From NCBI RefSeq assembly GCF_003026215.1, contig NZ_PYOC01000004.1, forward strand, positions 248,001 to 312,000: a DNA stretch of 64,000 bases. The letters run 5' to 3'. The notes below the pieces were generated by a model, which saw only the letters and a list, made by a program, of their open reading frames with translations, did not search any database and was not told where the DNA came from. Of the stretch, positions 46,316-57,338 are shown one piece after another (position 1 is the stretch's first letter; each line of letters starts with the position of its first letter). The stretch comes from Photobacterium indicum. Its GTDB lineage: Bacteria > Pseudomonadota > Gammaproteobacteria > Enterobacterales > Vibrionaceae. A program made the translations under genes and the position numbers.

Positions 46316-47989
46316 TTATTTATAAACGATTTCGCCTTTTGGTGCATAAGCGTTTACATCAATCGGGCTGTTAGCTTGCAAGAACTCTTTCAAGACTTCT
46401 GCATCTACAAAGCCAGTATTCACGTAACCAGTATGATCAGCAATTTTCGGGTAACCATCGCCACCTGCAGCATTAAAGCTTGGGATAGTAAAACGGTATG
46501 TTGCATTAAGATCTAATGCTTTAGCACCAATCTTAACGTCATGCACTTTACCCTGCTCTACCACCATAGAAATGCCATAAAACTGCGCATAAGCACCAGA
46601 ATCAACAGGTTTTGTTGCCACAACATTTAAGTAATCTAGGATTTCTGCGCCCGTCATGTCGGTGTAAGTTACGATATTGCCAAATGGCTGAACCGTTAAC
46701 ACATCTTTATACGTGATATCACCGGCCTCGATAGAATCACGCACACCGCCAGAGTTCATGACAGCAAAGTCTGCTTTGGCACGCTGCATGTGAGAAGCCG
46801 CGATCAAACGACCAAGGTTAGTCTGCTCGAAACGAACAACACTGCGATCGCCTTCTAACTTGCCATTAGAATTAGCAATTTTAATGTTAAGTTGATCCTG
46901 ACCTTTTTCTTGATATGGTGTTAAGAAAGACAATACAGCTTGATCTTCAGTGATTTCGTCTTGAATAAAGACGCGCTTTTTAGAGCCATCAGGCATCTTC
47001 ACTTTTTTCTTCAAGTTAACAGGAATCAAGTTATAGCTAACCATCTCCAGTTCGCCGTTCTGGAATTCAAAATCCGCACGACCAACATACTTGCCCCATT
47101 CGTGTGCTTGAACAATCCATGTACCATTTTGTTGGTCTGGCTGACAAGCATCACCTGGATTAAAGTTTTTATTGTACATATTTGGACCTTCCATACAGAC
47201 GGGCTCTTGCGAGTGGCCGCCTACAATCATGTCCAAATCACCTTCATCAACATAGCGCGCTAACGCTACATCACCAGGCGCATTCACACCACGGTTACCA
47301 TTTTCATAATGGCCCATATGCGTTGCTGCAATAATCACGTCTGGCTTTTCTGTTTCTTTTAGCTCAGCAATTAACTTTTTAGCTTCCGATTTAGGATCAC
47401 GAAAATCAATGCCGCTAATATATTCTGGATTACCAATTTTCGCCGTATCTTCGGTCGTTAAACCAATGACTGCAATTTTAATCCCTTGCTGCTCAAAGAT
47501 TTGATAAGGCTGAAATAAACGCTTGCCTGTTTCTTTATCGTAAATATTTGCAGATAGCATTGGGAATTCTGCCCACGCTTCTTGCTTACGCAGTACTTCA
47601 AGCGGGTTATCAAACTCATGATTACCTAATGCCATTGCATCATAACCCAGCATATTCATGCCTTTAAAATCGGGTTCTGCGTCTTGTAGATCAGATTCTG
47701 GTACGCCAGTGTTAATATCACCACCAGACAGAAGCAATGCTGTACCGCCTTCAGCCTGCACTTCCGTGCGCAATTCATCTAACAGCGTTTTACGCGCTGC
47801 CATTCCGTACTCACCATTTTTATTCTGCCAGAAACGGCCATGATGATCGTTGGTATGAAGAATAGTGATCTTATACGTTTTATCAGCATCCCATGCTGGT
47901 GAGGCGATATCAGCTTGGCTTGCACAACCAGAAAGTACTGCAAGCAAAGCTGCGCTCAATGCTGTTTTGGCAAATAGGCGTTGCTTCAT
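46316..47989 (-). CDS. ushA: 5'-nucleotidase lipoprotein (UshA/NutA type)
   Basis: About 557 residues. Signal MKQRLFAKTALSAALLAVLSGC ends with lipobox LSGC, so unlike soluble E. coli UshA this form is lipid-anchored, as in Vibrio NutA. Metallophosphatase domain (about 40-330) with ILHTNDHHGRF, GNHEFD, ATHMGHY and VGGHSQEP; C-terminal nucleotide-binding domain (about 360-540) with NSGGVRDSI and the F...GGDGY-type ring. It dephosphorylates external nucleotides for nucleoside and phosphate uptake. Start 47989 has AAGGTGG; the GTG at 47998 overlaps that site. Neighbour of ybaK as in E. coli. Confidence 0.93.
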   Translation of the reverse strand: MKQRLFAKTALSAALLAVLSGCASQADIASPAWDADKTYKITILHTNDHHGRFWQNKNGEYGMAARKTLLDELRTEVQAEGGTALLLSGGDINTGVPESDLQDAEPDFKGMNMLGYDAMALGNHEFDNPLEVLRKQEAWAEFPMLSANIYDKETGKRLFQPYQIFEQQGIKIAVIGLTTEDTAKIGNPEYISGIDFRDPKSEAKKLIAELKETEKPDVIIAATHMGHYENGNRGVNAPGDVALARYVDEGDLDMIVGGHSQEPVCMEGPNMYNKNFNPGDACQPDQQNGTWIVQAHEWGKYVGRADFEFQNGELEMVSYNLIPVNLKKKVKMPDGSKKRVFIQDEITEDQAVLSFLTPYQEKGQDQLNIKIANSNGKLEGDRSVVRFEQTNLGRLIAASHMQRAKADFAVMNSGGVRDSIEAGDITYKDVLTVQPFGNIVTYTDMTGAEILDYLNVVATKPVDSGAYAQFYGISMVVEQGKVHDVKIGAKALDLNATYRFTIPSFNAAGGDGYPKIADHTGYVNTGFVDAEVLKEFLQANSPIDVNAYAPKGEIVYK

Positions 47990-48184
47990 GGTTTCCACCT
48001 TAATCGTTTTTATTGATTTTATTCCACTGCCTGCACTCCCTTGTTATTGATTATTAACAAGGCATGCAGAATTTAACTTGCGTCAGTCTAAGTTAATTCA
48101 TCAGCAGTTGCGGATTCATTTCATCAATATGTTGAGTAGATCACTTTACATAAATGCAAAAATTACGCGGTATACGCAACACGC

Positions 48185-48214
48185 ATAAAAAAGCTCCGCA
48201 AATGCAGAGCTTTT
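48185..48214 (-). terminator. Terminator of the NhaC-type antiporter gene (minus strand)
   Basis: Stem AAAAGCTC / GAGCTTTT with a GC-extended loop region; T-run on the minus strand. Confidence 0.75.
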
Positions 48215-48267
48215 GATATTTCTATAAATAGTGTTAATTAATGAAAACAGTACAACGTCATTAACCG

Positions 48268-49623
48268 TTAAGCATTCGCTAATTGACGATTAGGGTGCTT
48301 CAATAAAACCGCAATAACGGCAGCAATCGCTAAGAAGAAACAATAATAAGAGTGGCTAACCACTTCAAGTGGCGATAAACCAAATACCGACCCCAATAAT
48401 AATGCTTGAGCACCGTAAGGTAGAACGCCCTGAACCACACAAGAGAATATATCGAGCAAACTTGCACTACGACGAGGCGTTACACCATTCTCTTCAGCTA
48501 GTTCACGTGCAACGCCACCTGAAACAATAATCGCTACCGTGTTATTAGCAGTACAAACATTCGTTAAACCAACCAAACCTGCAATGCCAAACTCACTTGC
48601 TCGTAGGTTTTGTCCTTGCGAGTGATCTTTACTAAAGACTCGAATAATACGGCTAATCATTTGCGTTAAATACGCAAGGCCACCTTGTTGGCGCATTAGC
48701 TCACTGATACCACCAATAAGCATGGACAGTAAGAAGATTTCTTGCATATTGCCGAAGCCAGCATAGATGTCTTTTGCGTACGTCGATAAACTATAGTCGT
48801 CAACCGACACAAGGCCAATACCACCCGCTAACAAGATACCGATACCCAGCACCACGAACACATTCAGACCCGATACCGCCAACACTAAAATCGTAATGTA
48901 AGGCAATACTTTTAACCATTCAATATCACTCGCTGCAGGTACTTCAGTAACAGTGCTACTAAATGCGAACACCAAAATAGCAACAATTGCAGCAGGTAAA
49001 GCAATGCGAATATTCTCGCGGAACTTGTCTTTCATCTGACAGCCCTGCGAACGGGTAGAGGCAATAGTCGTATCAGAAATAATGGATAAATTATCACCAA
49101 ACATCGCACCACTCAGTACAACACCAGCCGTTAGCGCGACATCCATTCCTGCTGCTTGAGCTAACCCCAGAGCCACAGGCGCAACTGCCGCAATCGTACC
49201 CATAGAAGTACCCATTGCAGTTGCGATGAAAGCAGATATCACAAAAATACCCGGTAAGATCATACTTGCAGGAATCATTGAAAGACCAAGATTAACGGTC
49301 GCATCCACGCCCCCCGTAGCCTTAGCAACAGCAGCAAAAGCACCCGCTAATAGATAAATCATACACATTGCAATGATGTCGCTATGACCGACACCACGTA
49401 AAAACTGCTCGATTGCTTTATTTAATTTTTCTTTGCTCAGTAGCAGCGCAATAACGATCGCAGGTAATGCGGCAACAGGAGCTGGCAACTGGTAAAAAGC
49501 AAAGTCGACACCTTGCATAGTTAAGTAAGTTCCAACACCAATAAAGAGGCTTAGAAACACGCCTAAAGGCAGCAGTGCAAGTGCTGATGGCTTAATGGTA
49601 GATTGTTGTGTTGTGTTCGACAT
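48268..49623 (-). CDS. NhaC-type Na+/H+ antiporter family protein
   Basis: A 451-residue inner-membrane protein with about eleven to twelve helices. Blocks AMGTSMGTIAAVAPVALGLA, GAMFGDNLSIISDTT and FGIAGLVGLTNVCTANNTVA are typical of the NhaC/YuiF ion-antiporter group (IT superfamily), with Asp in the GDNLS motif likely to be in the ion path. Expected to exchange Na+ for H+, though some relatives carry organic solutes. Monocistronic with a terminator. Fits the marine, Na+-cycling lifestyle. Confidence 0.85.
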   Translation of the reverse strand: MSNTTQQSTIKPSALALLPLGVFLSLFIGVGTYLTMQGVDFAFYQLPAPVAALPAIVIALLLSKEKLNKAIEQFLRGVGHSDIIAMCMIYLLAGAFAAVAKATGGVDATVNLGLSMIPASMILPGIFVISAFIATAMGTSMGTIAAVAPVALGLAQAAGMDVALTAGVVLSGAMFGDNLSIISDTTIASTRSQGCQMKDKFRENIRIALPAAIVAILVFAFSSTVTEVPAASDIEWLKVLPYITILVLAVSGLNVFVVLGIGILLAGGIGLVSVDDYSLSTYAKDIYAGFGNMQEIFLLSMLIGGISELMRQQGGLAYLTQMISRIIRVFSKDHSQGQNLRASEFGIAGLVGLTNVCTANNTVAIIVSGGVARELAEENGVTPRRSASLLDIFSCVVQGVLPYGAQALLLGSVFGLSPLEVVSHSYYCFFLAIAAVIAVLLKHPNRQLANA

Positions 49624-49860
49624 GATGACTACAGGACATCTATTTTAGAATTTGTCATAGACTAAAACTTCCATCTATACGTGTCAACTTCTAGACGTCT
49701 AAACATCTAAATAAACGATTATTACTGGTCATATCGACAACAAGGTTCTTCGTCAATTCACATATCAATGAATTTTTTCTCACCGACATACACAGCAAGG
49801 TGCTTATATTGTATAGAACATGTACTATACCGTCACCAATACCATATAAAAAAATTTAAA

Positions 49861-51741
49861 ATGAAATTAACCCTCAAAACAAAGTTAATCGGCTCAATAC
49901 TCATTGCTATTAGCATTATAGCGACAAGTCTGATCTGGCTTGCCTCACAAGAACTTTTTTCACAAACGAGAAATGGCATTTACTCCCGTGCAATAAGCCT
50001 CACCAATATTGCTACAGATAGCATTGGTTCTTGGCTTGATGACCATAAACTCATCATTCAAAGTACATCTAAAGTAACGGATATATCGCTATTACAGCCA
50101 GCAATGCTTCAAGCAAAACAGATTGGAAAATTTAACGATGTATTTTATGCCGACTTAACGGGTCAGCTATTTATTGCCGGACAAAACACAGCACTTAAAG
50201 GTTTTGATGCCCGACAACGAGAATGGTATAGCAAAGCCTTAAATGCTAACGACGTCATTGTTTCATCACCTTACATAGGTGCTGATAATGGGAAAACAAT
50301 GATTACCTTTTCGGTACCCATTTATATAAATGGGCAAAAATCTGGTGTGATAGGGGCTGATATCCCATTAAATTCATTACAGAATAATATTAACAATTAC
50401 GATGTTGGCGACAGTGCCCATGCAATGTTACTGACCAATAAAGGTCAAATTCTTGCCTACCCTGCTCCCAATTTAATTATGAATAAATTTATCAGTGTAG
50501 CTCCAGAATTAACACCAACCGCAATTGATGCAGCTATACAGAATAAGAGCATTGAAATCTACCAGCAGCAAGGCAAAGACAAACTTGTTTACTTTGATGC
50601 TATCGCCAATAGCAACTGGTTATTCGCCGTTGAAATGGATCGCGATACAGAAGAAGCCAGTCATCAACGTTTATTGCGCCAACTAATTATGACTGGAACC
50701 ATTGCAACATTGTTGGCCATGCTCTTTGTTTCTTGGTTAATTAACTATTTGTTCCGCGATTTGGCTCGTGTCTCTCAAGCCTTAGCAGAAATAGCCAATG
50801 GAAAAGGTGATTTGACTCAGCGCTTGGAACCCAATAGTGATGATGAAGTCGGTCAGCTTGCCATTAACTTCAATCGCTTTGTAAGCAATATGCATACCAT
50901 GGTCAAACAATTAAACAAGGTATCTGCATCACTCAACCAACAGTCACATACAACCGCAGCACAGGCAGAAGAACGCAGCACGCGTATTCAGCACCAGCAA
51001 GATGAAATTAATATGGTCGCAACAGCCATTAATGAAATGGCGGCAGCAACGCAAGAGATCGCCCACAATGCTGAAAATACAGCAAAAACATCGAGTGAAA
51101 CTGTCACAGTCGTTGAACACGGGACAGCACAGGTTCACCAAAGCCAAGGGTCTATTGCCAATTTAGCGACAGACGTTAAAACCGCCACCGAGGTTATTGA
51201 AGAATTAAATACCCACGCACAAAGTATCAATACCATTTTATCGACGATTCAGGGTATTGCTGAGCAGACTAATTTACTCGCATTAAATGCGGCAATTGAA
51301 GCGGCACGAGCAGGAGAGCAAGGACGAGGCTTTGCTGTCGTTGCTGATGAAGTACGCGTACTTAGCCAGCGCACCCACGCATCAACGCAAGAAATTCAGC
51401 AAATGATTGAAACGTTACAACGAACAACCACTCATGCTGTGGGTATCATGGGGGATAGCCGCCAATTAGCAGAAGCAACAGTTGAAGATGCGACAGCCTC
51501 TTCCGACAGTTTATCTCAAATCAATTCAGCAGTAGTCAACATCAGCGACATGGCAACTCAGATTGCCTCGGCGGCTGAAGAGCAATCTTCGGTAACAGAA
51601 GAAATCACTCGCAATACAGTCGGTATTCGTGATGTTTCTAACGAACTAGCCATTGAAGCAACGGAAGCCGCCCAACAAGCAGCTGAATTATCTGAACTGT
51701 CACATCAACTGCAGCAAGAGATAAAACAGTTCAAGCTATGA
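49861..51741 (+). CDS. Methyl-accepting chemotaxis protein (dCache), tandem copy 1
   Basis: 626 residues. TM1 (about 8-28), double-Cache ligand domain (about 35-270), TM2 (about 275-298), HAMP (about 299-350; [19 protein letters not shown]) and signalling domain with the hairpin tip [32 protein letters not shown]. No C-terminal CheR pentapeptide. The ligand motif reads FDARQREWY, i.e. F in place of the first Tyr of the YxxxxRxWY amino-acid motif seen in the two following genes. The ATG at 49861 makes length and N-terminus match the neighbours; an ATG at 49768 would put 31 extra residues ahead of TM1. Confidence 0.9.
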   Translation: MKLTLKTKLIGSILIAISIIATSLIWLASQELFSQTRNGIYSRAISLTNIATDSIGSWLDDHKLIIQSTSKVTDISLLQPAMLQAKQIGKFNDVFYADLTGQLFIAGQNTALKGFDARQREWYSKALNANDVIVSSPYIGADNGKTMITFSVPIYINGQKSGVIGADIPLNSLQNNINNYDVGDSAHAMLLTNKGQILAYPAPNLIMNKFISVAPELTPTAIDAAIQNKSIEIYQQQGKDKLVYFDAIANSNWLFAVEMDRDTEEASHQRLLRQLIMTGTIATLLAMLFVSWLINYLFRDLARVSQALAEIANGKGDLTQRLEPNSDDEVGQLAINFNRFVSNMHTMVKQLNKVSASLNQQSHTTAAQAEERSTRIQHQQDEINMVATAINEMAAATQEIAHNAENTAKTSSETVTVVEHGTAQVHQSQGSIANLATDVKTATEVIEELNTHAQSINTILSTIQGIAEQTNLLALNAAIEAARAGEQGRGFAVVADEVRVLSQRTHASTQEIQQMIETLQRTTTHAVGIMGDSRQLAEATVEDATASSDSLSQINSAVVNISDMATQIASAAEEQSSVTEEITRNTVGIRDVSNELAIEATEAAQQAAELSELSHQLQQEIKQFKL

Positions 51742-51763
51742 ATAAAATGACATAAATCCCCCT

Positions 51764-51797
51764 AAAAAAGCCGATGTTTATATGCTTCGGCTTTTTT
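51764..51797 (+). terminator. Terminator of chemoreceptor copy 1
   Basis: 11-bp stem AAAAAAGCCGA / TCGGCTTTTTT, 12-nt loop, T-run. Confidence 0.88.
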
Positions 51798-51822
51798 ATA
51801 TTTTAGCCCCCACTACCGACAA

Positions 51823-51855
51823 TTATTTGACGAACATGCGAAATACGTCAAATAA
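51823..51855 (+). promoter_or_regulatory. Palindrome upstream of chemoreceptor copy 2
   Basis: TTATTTGACG and CGTCAAATAA are perfect 10-bp inverted arms around 13 nt. The duplicated region upstream of copy 3 keeps the dyad, but one base pair has changed on both arms together (G-C to A-T). This points to selection for symmetry: an operator or a structured leader. Confidence 0.6.
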
Positions 51856-51983
51856 AATGCAGAATAACATATTGATTTTATAATAATTAAATACTTGCCC
51901 ATTTATCGTGCAAAATATGAATAATAGCTCTAAACTCCACCAGCTTATATTAAATTACTCCATTCTTTCCTCTGAGACTAAAA

Positions 51984-53867
51984 ATGAAATTAACATTAAA
52001 ACAAAAACTCATTGGTGCCAGCTTATCGGCCGTTGTTGTCATGGCAACTGCCTTGACTTGGTTAGCTGCAGATCAATTATTCGACCAAACTCGTAGTGGT
52101 ATTTATGCCCGTGCAGAAAGCTTGTCAGCAACGGCGGCTGAAGGGATTTCTAATTGGGTATCGATTCGAACCGATATCGCAAGTGCTGTTAATGACTACA
52201 GCACAGAAAAGAATGTCATTCCTTTTTTACAACAAGCGCGTAAAGCGGGTGGATTTGACGAGGTTTTCCTTGGTACTCCTGCTGGTGGCATGTTCCGTGC
52301 ACACCCAGAACGTAACCGTGCAGATTATGACCCACGCACTCGCCCTTGGTATCGCGATGCACAAACTGCAGGCAAACAAATCATCACAACGGCATACCTC
52401 GATGCCATTACTAATTCACTGCTAATTACAATTGCCGAGCCAGTAAATAAAAATGGTAAATTTATTGGGGTTGTCGGTGCCGATGTACTAATTGATCAGC
52501 TGATCAATGATGTAATTAGTCTTGATGCGGGTGATAACGCTTACGCAATGCTAATCAACAAGCAAGATGGCACCTTTCTAGCGCATCCTAATGAATCGCT
52601 ACTGTTAAAGCCAATTAACAATTACAGCAAAGACATTAGCATGCCGGCAATTAAATCTGCTATTCAAGACAATCGCATTGAAGAACTGACGATTCAAGGT
52701 AAAGCCAAACTGTTGTATTTCGCTAATGTACCCGGTACTGACTGGGTCATGGGCCTTGAAATGGACCAAGCAACAGAAGAAGCAAGCCATGCATCACTAC
52801 TTCGTCAGCTAATTATTACATCTATTATTATCACACTCGTTGTTGTGGGTGCCGTTGCCTCGCTTGTCGGCTTCTTGTTCCGCGATTTGAGCCGCGTTTC
52901 AGATGCATTGGCAGAGATTGCGACAGGTGAAGGCGATCTCACTCAACGCCTTGAACCACGTAGTGATGATGAAGTTGGTCAGCTCGCGCATAACTTCAAT
53001 CGCTTTGTCGGTAATATGCACGGTATGGTGAGCCGTTTGAGTGAAGTGTCAGCATCTCTGAACCAACAATCACACATTACGGCTTCCCAAGCGGAAGAGC
53101 GTAGTACCCGTATCCAGCATCAGCAAGACGAAATCAACATGGTCGCAACCGCAATAAATGAAATGGCGGCGGCAACCCAAGAAATAGCAGGCAATGCTGA
53201 TAATACTGCAAAAACTTCAGGTGAAACGGTTGCAGTATCTGAACATGGCGCAACGCAAGTAAACCAAAGTCAGCAATCAATCAGTAGCCTTGCGGGTGAA
53301 GTTGAAACAGCAACGCAAGTTATTGGTGAGTTGAATACACATGCACAAAGCATCAATACGATTCTTTCAACAATTCAAGGCATTGCAGAACAGACAAACT
53401 TACTGGCACTCAATGCAGCCATTGAAGCAGCACGCGCTGGTGAGCAAGGTCGTGGTTTTGCTGTCGTTGCTGATGAAGTGCGTGTATTAAGTCAACGTAC
53501 TCACGCTTCGACTCAAGAAATTCAACAAATGATTGAAACCTTGCAGCAAACGACAGGTCGCGCTGTTGGTATTATGGAAGATAGCCGTCACCTTGCTGAA
53601 ACCAGTGTTGATGATGCAAATTCTGCATCAGCAAGCTTATCGCAAATTAATACTGCAGTAACAAATATCAGTGATATGGCTACCCAGATTGCATCTGCAG
53701 CTGAAGAGCAATCATCTGTAACTGCTGAAATTACGCGTAATACGGAAGGGATCCGCGACGTTTCTAATGAATTAGCAGTAGAAGCAGACCAAGCAGCACA
53801 ACAAGCTGCAGAATTATCTGAACTGTCACATCAACTGCAGCAAGAAATTAAACAATTCAAGCTATAA
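51984..53867 (+). CDS. Methyl-accepting chemotaxis protein (dCache), tandem copy 2
   Basis: 627 residues, same layout as copy 1: TM1 (about 9-29), dCache domain, TM2 (about 275-297), HAMP ([19 protein letters not shown]) and the MCP signalling hairpin [20 protein letters not shown]. The sensor contains YDPRTRPWY and a following [10 protein letters not shown], fitting the YxxxxRxWY...D motif of amino-acid-binding dCache receptors, so an amino-acid attractant is a reasonable prediction. Almost identical to copy 3; the 2126-bp period includes the upstream palindrome and downstream terminator, so this is a segmental tandem duplication. Confidence 0.93.
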   Translation: MKLTLKQKLIGASLSAVVVMATALTWLAADQLFDQTRSGIYARAESLSATAAEGISNWVSIRTDIASAVNDYSTEKNVIPFLQQARKAGGFDEVFLGTPAGGMFRAHPERNRADYDPRTRPWYRDAQTAGKQIITTAYLDAITNSLLITIAEPVNKNGKFIGVVGADVLIDQLINDVISLDAGDNAYAMLINKQDGTFLAHPNESLLLKPINNYSKDISMPAIKSAIQDNRIEELTIQGKAKLLYFANVPGTDWVMGLEMDQATEEASHASLLRQLIITSIIITLVVVGAVASLVGFLFRDLSRVSDALAEIATGEGDLTQRLEPRSDDEVGQLAHNFNRFVGNMHGMVSRLSEVSASLNQQSHITASQAEERSTRIQHQQDEINMVATAINEMAAATQEIAGNADNTAKTSGETVAVSEHGATQVNQSQQSISSLAGEVETATQVIGELNTHAQSINTILSTIQGIAEQTNLLALNAAIEAARAGEQGRGFAVVADEVRVLSQRTHASTQEIQQMIETLQQTTGRAVGIMEDSRHLAETSVDDANSASASLSQINTAVTNISDMATQIASAAEEQSSVTAEITRNTEGIRDVSNELAVEADQAAQQAAELSELSHQLQQEIKQFKL

Positions 53868-53898
53868 AGAAGCAGTATTAAAAATAGAAATAATCCTA

Positions 53899-53928
53899 AA
53901 AAGCCGATGCTTATATGCATCGGCTTTT
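53899..53928 (+). terminator. Terminator of chemoreceptor copy 2
   Basis: 12-bp perfect stem AAAAGCCGATGC / GCATCGGCTTTT with a 6-nt loop. Confidence 0.88.
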
Positions 53929-53947
53929 CTATGCTTAAATCCCGCCA

Positions 53948-53982
53948 TTTATTTGACAAATATGCGAAATATGTCAAATAAA
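53948..53982 (+). promoter_or_regulatory. Palindrome upstream of chemoreceptor copy 3
   Basis: TTTATTTGACA and TGTCAAATAAA are 11-bp inverted arms around 13 nt; homologous to the palindrome at 51823-51855 with a compensatory base-pair change. Confidence 0.6.
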
Positions 53983-54109
53983 ATGCAGAATAACATATTG
54001 ATTTTATAAAATTTAAATGCCTGCCAGTTTTTCGTGCAAAATCTAAATAATAGCTATAGACTTCGCCACCTTATATTGAATTACTCCATTCTTTCCTCTG
54101 AGACCAAAA

Positions 54110-55993
54110 ATGAAATTATCATTAAAACAAAAACTCATTGGTGCCAGCTTATCGGCCGTTGTTGTCATGGCAACTGCCTTGACTTGGTTAGCTGCAGATC
54201 AATTATTCGACCAAACGCGTAGTGGTGTTTATGCCCGTGCAGAAAGCTTGTCAGCAGCTGCTGCTGAAGGGATCTCTAATTGGGTATCGATTCGAACCGA
54301 TATCGCTAGTGCAGTTAATGACTACAGCACTGAAGAAAATGTCATCCCTTTTTTACAACAAGCCCGTAAAGCCGGTGGATTTGACGACATTTTCCTAGGT
54401 ACTCCTGCTGGTGACATGCTCCGTTCGCACCCTGAACGTATTCGCGCGGGTTATGATCCACGCACTCGTCCTTGGTATCGCGATGCACAAAATGCAGGCA
54501 AACAAATCATCACAACGGCATACCTCGATGCCATTACTAATTCACTGCTAATTACGATTGCCGAGCCAGTAAATAAAAATGGTAAGTTTATTGGGGTTGT
54601 CGGTGCCGATGTACTAATTGATCAGCTGATCAATGATGTTATTAGTCTTGATGCTGGTGACAACGCTTATGCAATGCTAATTAACAAGCAAAATGGCACT
54701 TTTCTAGCGCATCCTAATAAATCGCTACTGTTAAAACCAATTAACAATTACAGCAAAGACATTAGCATGCCAGCAATTGAATCTGCTATTCAAGACAAGC
54801 GCATTGAAGAAGTGACGGTTCAAGGTAAAGCCAAACTGTTGTATTTCGCTAATGTACCCGGTACTGACTGGATCATGGGCCTTGAAATGGATCAAGCGAC
54901 AGAAGAAGCGAGCCATGCCTCCCTACTTCGTCAGCTAATCATTACATCTATTATTATCACACTCGTTGTTGTGGGTGCCGTTGCCTCGCTTGTCGGCTTC
55001 TTGTTCCGTGATTTGAGCCGCGTTTCAGATGCATTAGCAGAGATTGCTACAGGTGAAGGCGATCTGACTCAACGCCTTGAACCACGTAGTGATGATGAAG
55101 TCGGTCAGCTTGCCATTAACTTCAATCGCTTTGTCGGAAATATGCACGGCATGGTGAGCCGTTTAAGTGAAGTGTCAGCATCTCTGAATCAACAATCACA
55201 CATTACGGCTTCCCAAGCGGAAGAGCGAAGTACTCGTATCCAGCACCAGCAAGACGAAATCAACATGGTCGCAACCGCAATAAATGAAATGGCGGCGGCA
55301 ACCCAAGAAATAGCAGGTAATGCTGATAATACCGCGAAAACCTCAGGTGAAACGGTTGCAGTATCTGAACATGGTGCAACGCAGGTAAAACAAAGTCAGC
55401 AATCAATTAGTAGCCTTGCGGGTGAAGTTGAAACAGCAACGCAAGTTATTGGTGAGTTGAACACACACGCACAAAGCATCAATACGATTCTTTCAACAAT
55501 TCAAGGCATTGCAGAACAAACCAACTTACTGGCACTCAATGCAGCTATTGAAGCAGCACGCGCTGGTGAGCAAGGGCGTGGTTTTGCTGTTGTGGCTGAT
55601 GAAGTGCGTGTATTAAGTCAACGTACCCATGCTTCGACTCAAGAAATTCAACAAATGATTGAAACCTTGCAGCAAACGACAGGTCGCGCTGTTGGTATTA
55701 TGGAAGATAGCCGTCACCTTGCTGAAACCAGTGTTGATGATGCAAATTCTGCATCAGCAAGCTTATCGCAAATTAATACTGCAGTAACAAATATCAGTGA
55801 TATGGCTACCCAGATTGCATCTGCAGCTGAAGAGCAGTCATCTGTAACGGCCGAAATCACGCGTAATACGGAAGGGATCCGCGACGTTTCTAATGAATTA
55901 GCAGTAGAAGCAGACCAAGCAGCGCAGCAAGCTGCTGAACTATCAAACTTATCTCATGAGCTACAAAAAGAGATCAGCCGCTTTAAACTGTAG
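54110..55993 (+). CDS. Methyl-accepting chemotaxis protein (dCache), tandem copy 3
   Basis: 627 residues, near-identical to copy 2 in membrane, HAMP and signalling parts. Differences cluster in the ligand domain (for example [20 protein letters not shown] against [20 protein letters not shown]) and at the extreme C-terminus ([15 protein letters not shown] against [15 protein letters not shown]). The YDPRTRPWY motif is kept. It may have diverged in ligand range while keeping the same output; the signalling halves look homogenised. Ends at its own terminator. Confidence 0.93.
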   Translation: MKLSLKQKLIGASLSAVVVMATALTWLAADQLFDQTRSGVYARAESLSAAAAEGISNWVSIRTDIASAVNDYSTEENVIPFLQQARKAGGFDDIFLGTPAGDMLRSHPERIRAGYDPRTRPWYRDAQNAGKQIITTAYLDAITNSLLITIAEPVNKNGKFIGVVGADVLIDQLINDVISLDAGDNAYAMLINKQNGTFLAHPNKSLLLKPINNYSKDISMPAIESAIQDKRIEEVTVQGKAKLLYFANVPGTDWIMGLEMDQATEEASHASLLRQLIITSIIITLVVVGAVASLVGFLFRDLSRVSDALAEIATGEGDLTQRLEPRSDDEVGQLAINFNRFVGNMHGMVSRLSEVSASLNQQSHITASQAEERSTRIQHQQDEINMVATAINEMAAATQEIAGNADNTAKTSGETVAVSEHGATQVKQSQQSISSLAGEVETATQVIGELNTHAQSINTILSTIQGIAEQTNLLALNAAIEAARAGEQGRGFAVVADEVRVLSQRTHASTQEIQQMIETLQQTTGRAVGIMEDSRHLAETSVDDANSASASLSQINTAVTNISDMATQIASAAEEQSSVTAEITRNTEGIRDVSNELAVEADQAAQQAAELSNLSHELQKEISRFKL

Positions 55994-56025
55994 AAAACCT
56001 ATTTCAGAACGGGAAAAACACAACC

Positions 56026-56056
56026 AAAAAGGCTTGCCAGTAGGCAAGCCTTTTTT
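56026..56056 (+). terminator. Bidirectional terminator between chemoreceptor copy 3 and the SdaC-like gene
   Basis: 13-bp perfect stem AAAAAGGCTTGCC / GGCAAGCCTTTTT, 4-nt loop, between convergent genes. Confidence 0.93.
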
Positions 56057-56081
56057 AGAACAAGCAGTACAGCAAGTAAAA

Positions 56082-57338
56082 TTAAACCAGATTAAAGACG
56101 ATTGCTGACACCGCCAATAGACCCACCCCTAGAATAAAGTACGTACTAAAATGACGACGATACCGCTTTAATGCCTCTATTTTATAAACGGCAACCATTG
56201 GCATAACAAACAAAATCATAGCAATAATCGGCCCAGAAAATGCCTCCATCATGCCTAAGATACTTGGGTTCAATACTGCCGCTCCCCAAATACAAAAGAA
56301 CATAACGATAATTCCCAAACGATCCATATTTTTATCACTGAATCGGGTTTGTTTCTGCAACAGTCCATTTAAGCTTTCGCGCGCACCAAGAAAATGCCCT
56401 AGAAATGAAGATGAGATGGCAATAAACGCTATTAATGGTCCTAAAGCGACAATGAATTGGCTGTCATGCACATTGGCTAAATACGATAACACTGAAACAT
56501 TCTGCATTTTTGCTTCAAGCAATTGTTCAGAGCTCAAACTCAATACGCACGAAAACACAAAAAACAACACAAAAGAAATCAGCATGACTGATGTGCGCTT
56601 TAAGATTTGTTCTGTTTTAGGTAGGGCTTTATTACCATAATGACGACGCTGTGCGCCAGCAAAACTAGAAATTGCGGCTGCATGACTAAAAGCAAAAACA
56701 GTAACAGGAATCGCTAACCATAATGTTGTTGATAACTGCCCGATATCGAATGTATTCGACATCTCGGGTAAGCGCCAGCTAGGCACTAGGTATAATGATA
56801 AGCCCGCTAAAATAAAGGCTAATGGATACACAATAATTTCAAATACTTTTAGCATGATCTTTTCACCAGCCATCATCACTGAAATCACACCGAACACCAA
56901 GATACCTGATAATACAATGCGTGAAGGGGAAGACATACCAAGCTGGTTAACTATAAAACTATCTACGGTATTAGTTAGTCCAACACCATAGATCAATAAG
57001 ATCGGGAAAATAGATAAGAAATACAGAACAGAAATAATACGACCGGTTGACACACCAAAATGCTCTTCAACAACATTGGTAAAATCAGCATTCGATTGGG
57101 AAGAAGACAGAACAAAACGCGCCAAACCACGGTGAGCAAAAAACGTCATTGGCCCTGCCAGTAACGCCATTATTACCAAGGGCCAAAAGCCACCAGCACC
57201 AATATTAATCGGTAAGAAAAGAATGCCTGCACCAACGGCTGTTCCAAATAAGCTCAGCATCCAACTGGTATCATGACGGTTCCAACGACTCTGGTCAGCC
57301 GATATATTACTTAATGGTATACCTTGAGATAATGACAC
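56082..57338 (-). CDS. HAAAP-family amino-acid/proton symporter (SdaC/TdcC type)
   Basis: A 418-residue transporter with eleven hydrophobic segments. SLFGTAVGAGILFLPINIGAGG is the family's opening motif, followed by GPMTFFAHRGLARFVLSS, VFAFSHAAAISSFAGAQRRHYG and SSSFLGHFLGARESLNGL, all typical of SdaC/TdcC serine-threonine symporters as opposed to the aromatic Mtr/TnaB branch. Imports serine or threonine with protons or sodium. No serine deaminase gene (sdaB) adjoins it here, so the linkage known in E. coli is not seen. Confidence 0.88.
   Translation of the reverse strand: MSLSQGIPLSNISADQSRWNRHDTSWMLSLFGTAVGAGILFLPINIGAGGFWPLVIMALLAGPMTFFAHRGLARFVLSSSQSNADFTNVVEEHFGVSTGRIISVLYFLSIFPILLIYGVGLTNTVDSFIVNQLGMSSPSRIVLSGILVFGVISVMMAGEKIMLKVFEIIVYPLAFILAGLSLYLVPSWRLPEMSNTFDIGQLSTTLWLAIPVTVFAFSHAAAISSFAGAQRRHYGNKALPKTEQILKRTSVMLISFVLFFVFSCVLSLSSEQLLEAKMQNVSVLSYLANVHDSQFIVALGPLIAFIAISSSFLGHFLGARESLNGLLQKQTRFSDKNMDRLGIIVMFFCIWGAAVLNPSILGMMEAFSGPIIAMILFVMPMVAVYKIEALKRYRRHFSTYFILGVGLLAVSAIVFNLV

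Noticed and set aside
51764-51797. Sigma-28 (flagellar) -10-like sequence GCCGATGT near the chemoreceptors
   Set aside because: It is the left arm of a terminator hairpin and no TAAA-type -35 at proper spacing was found.
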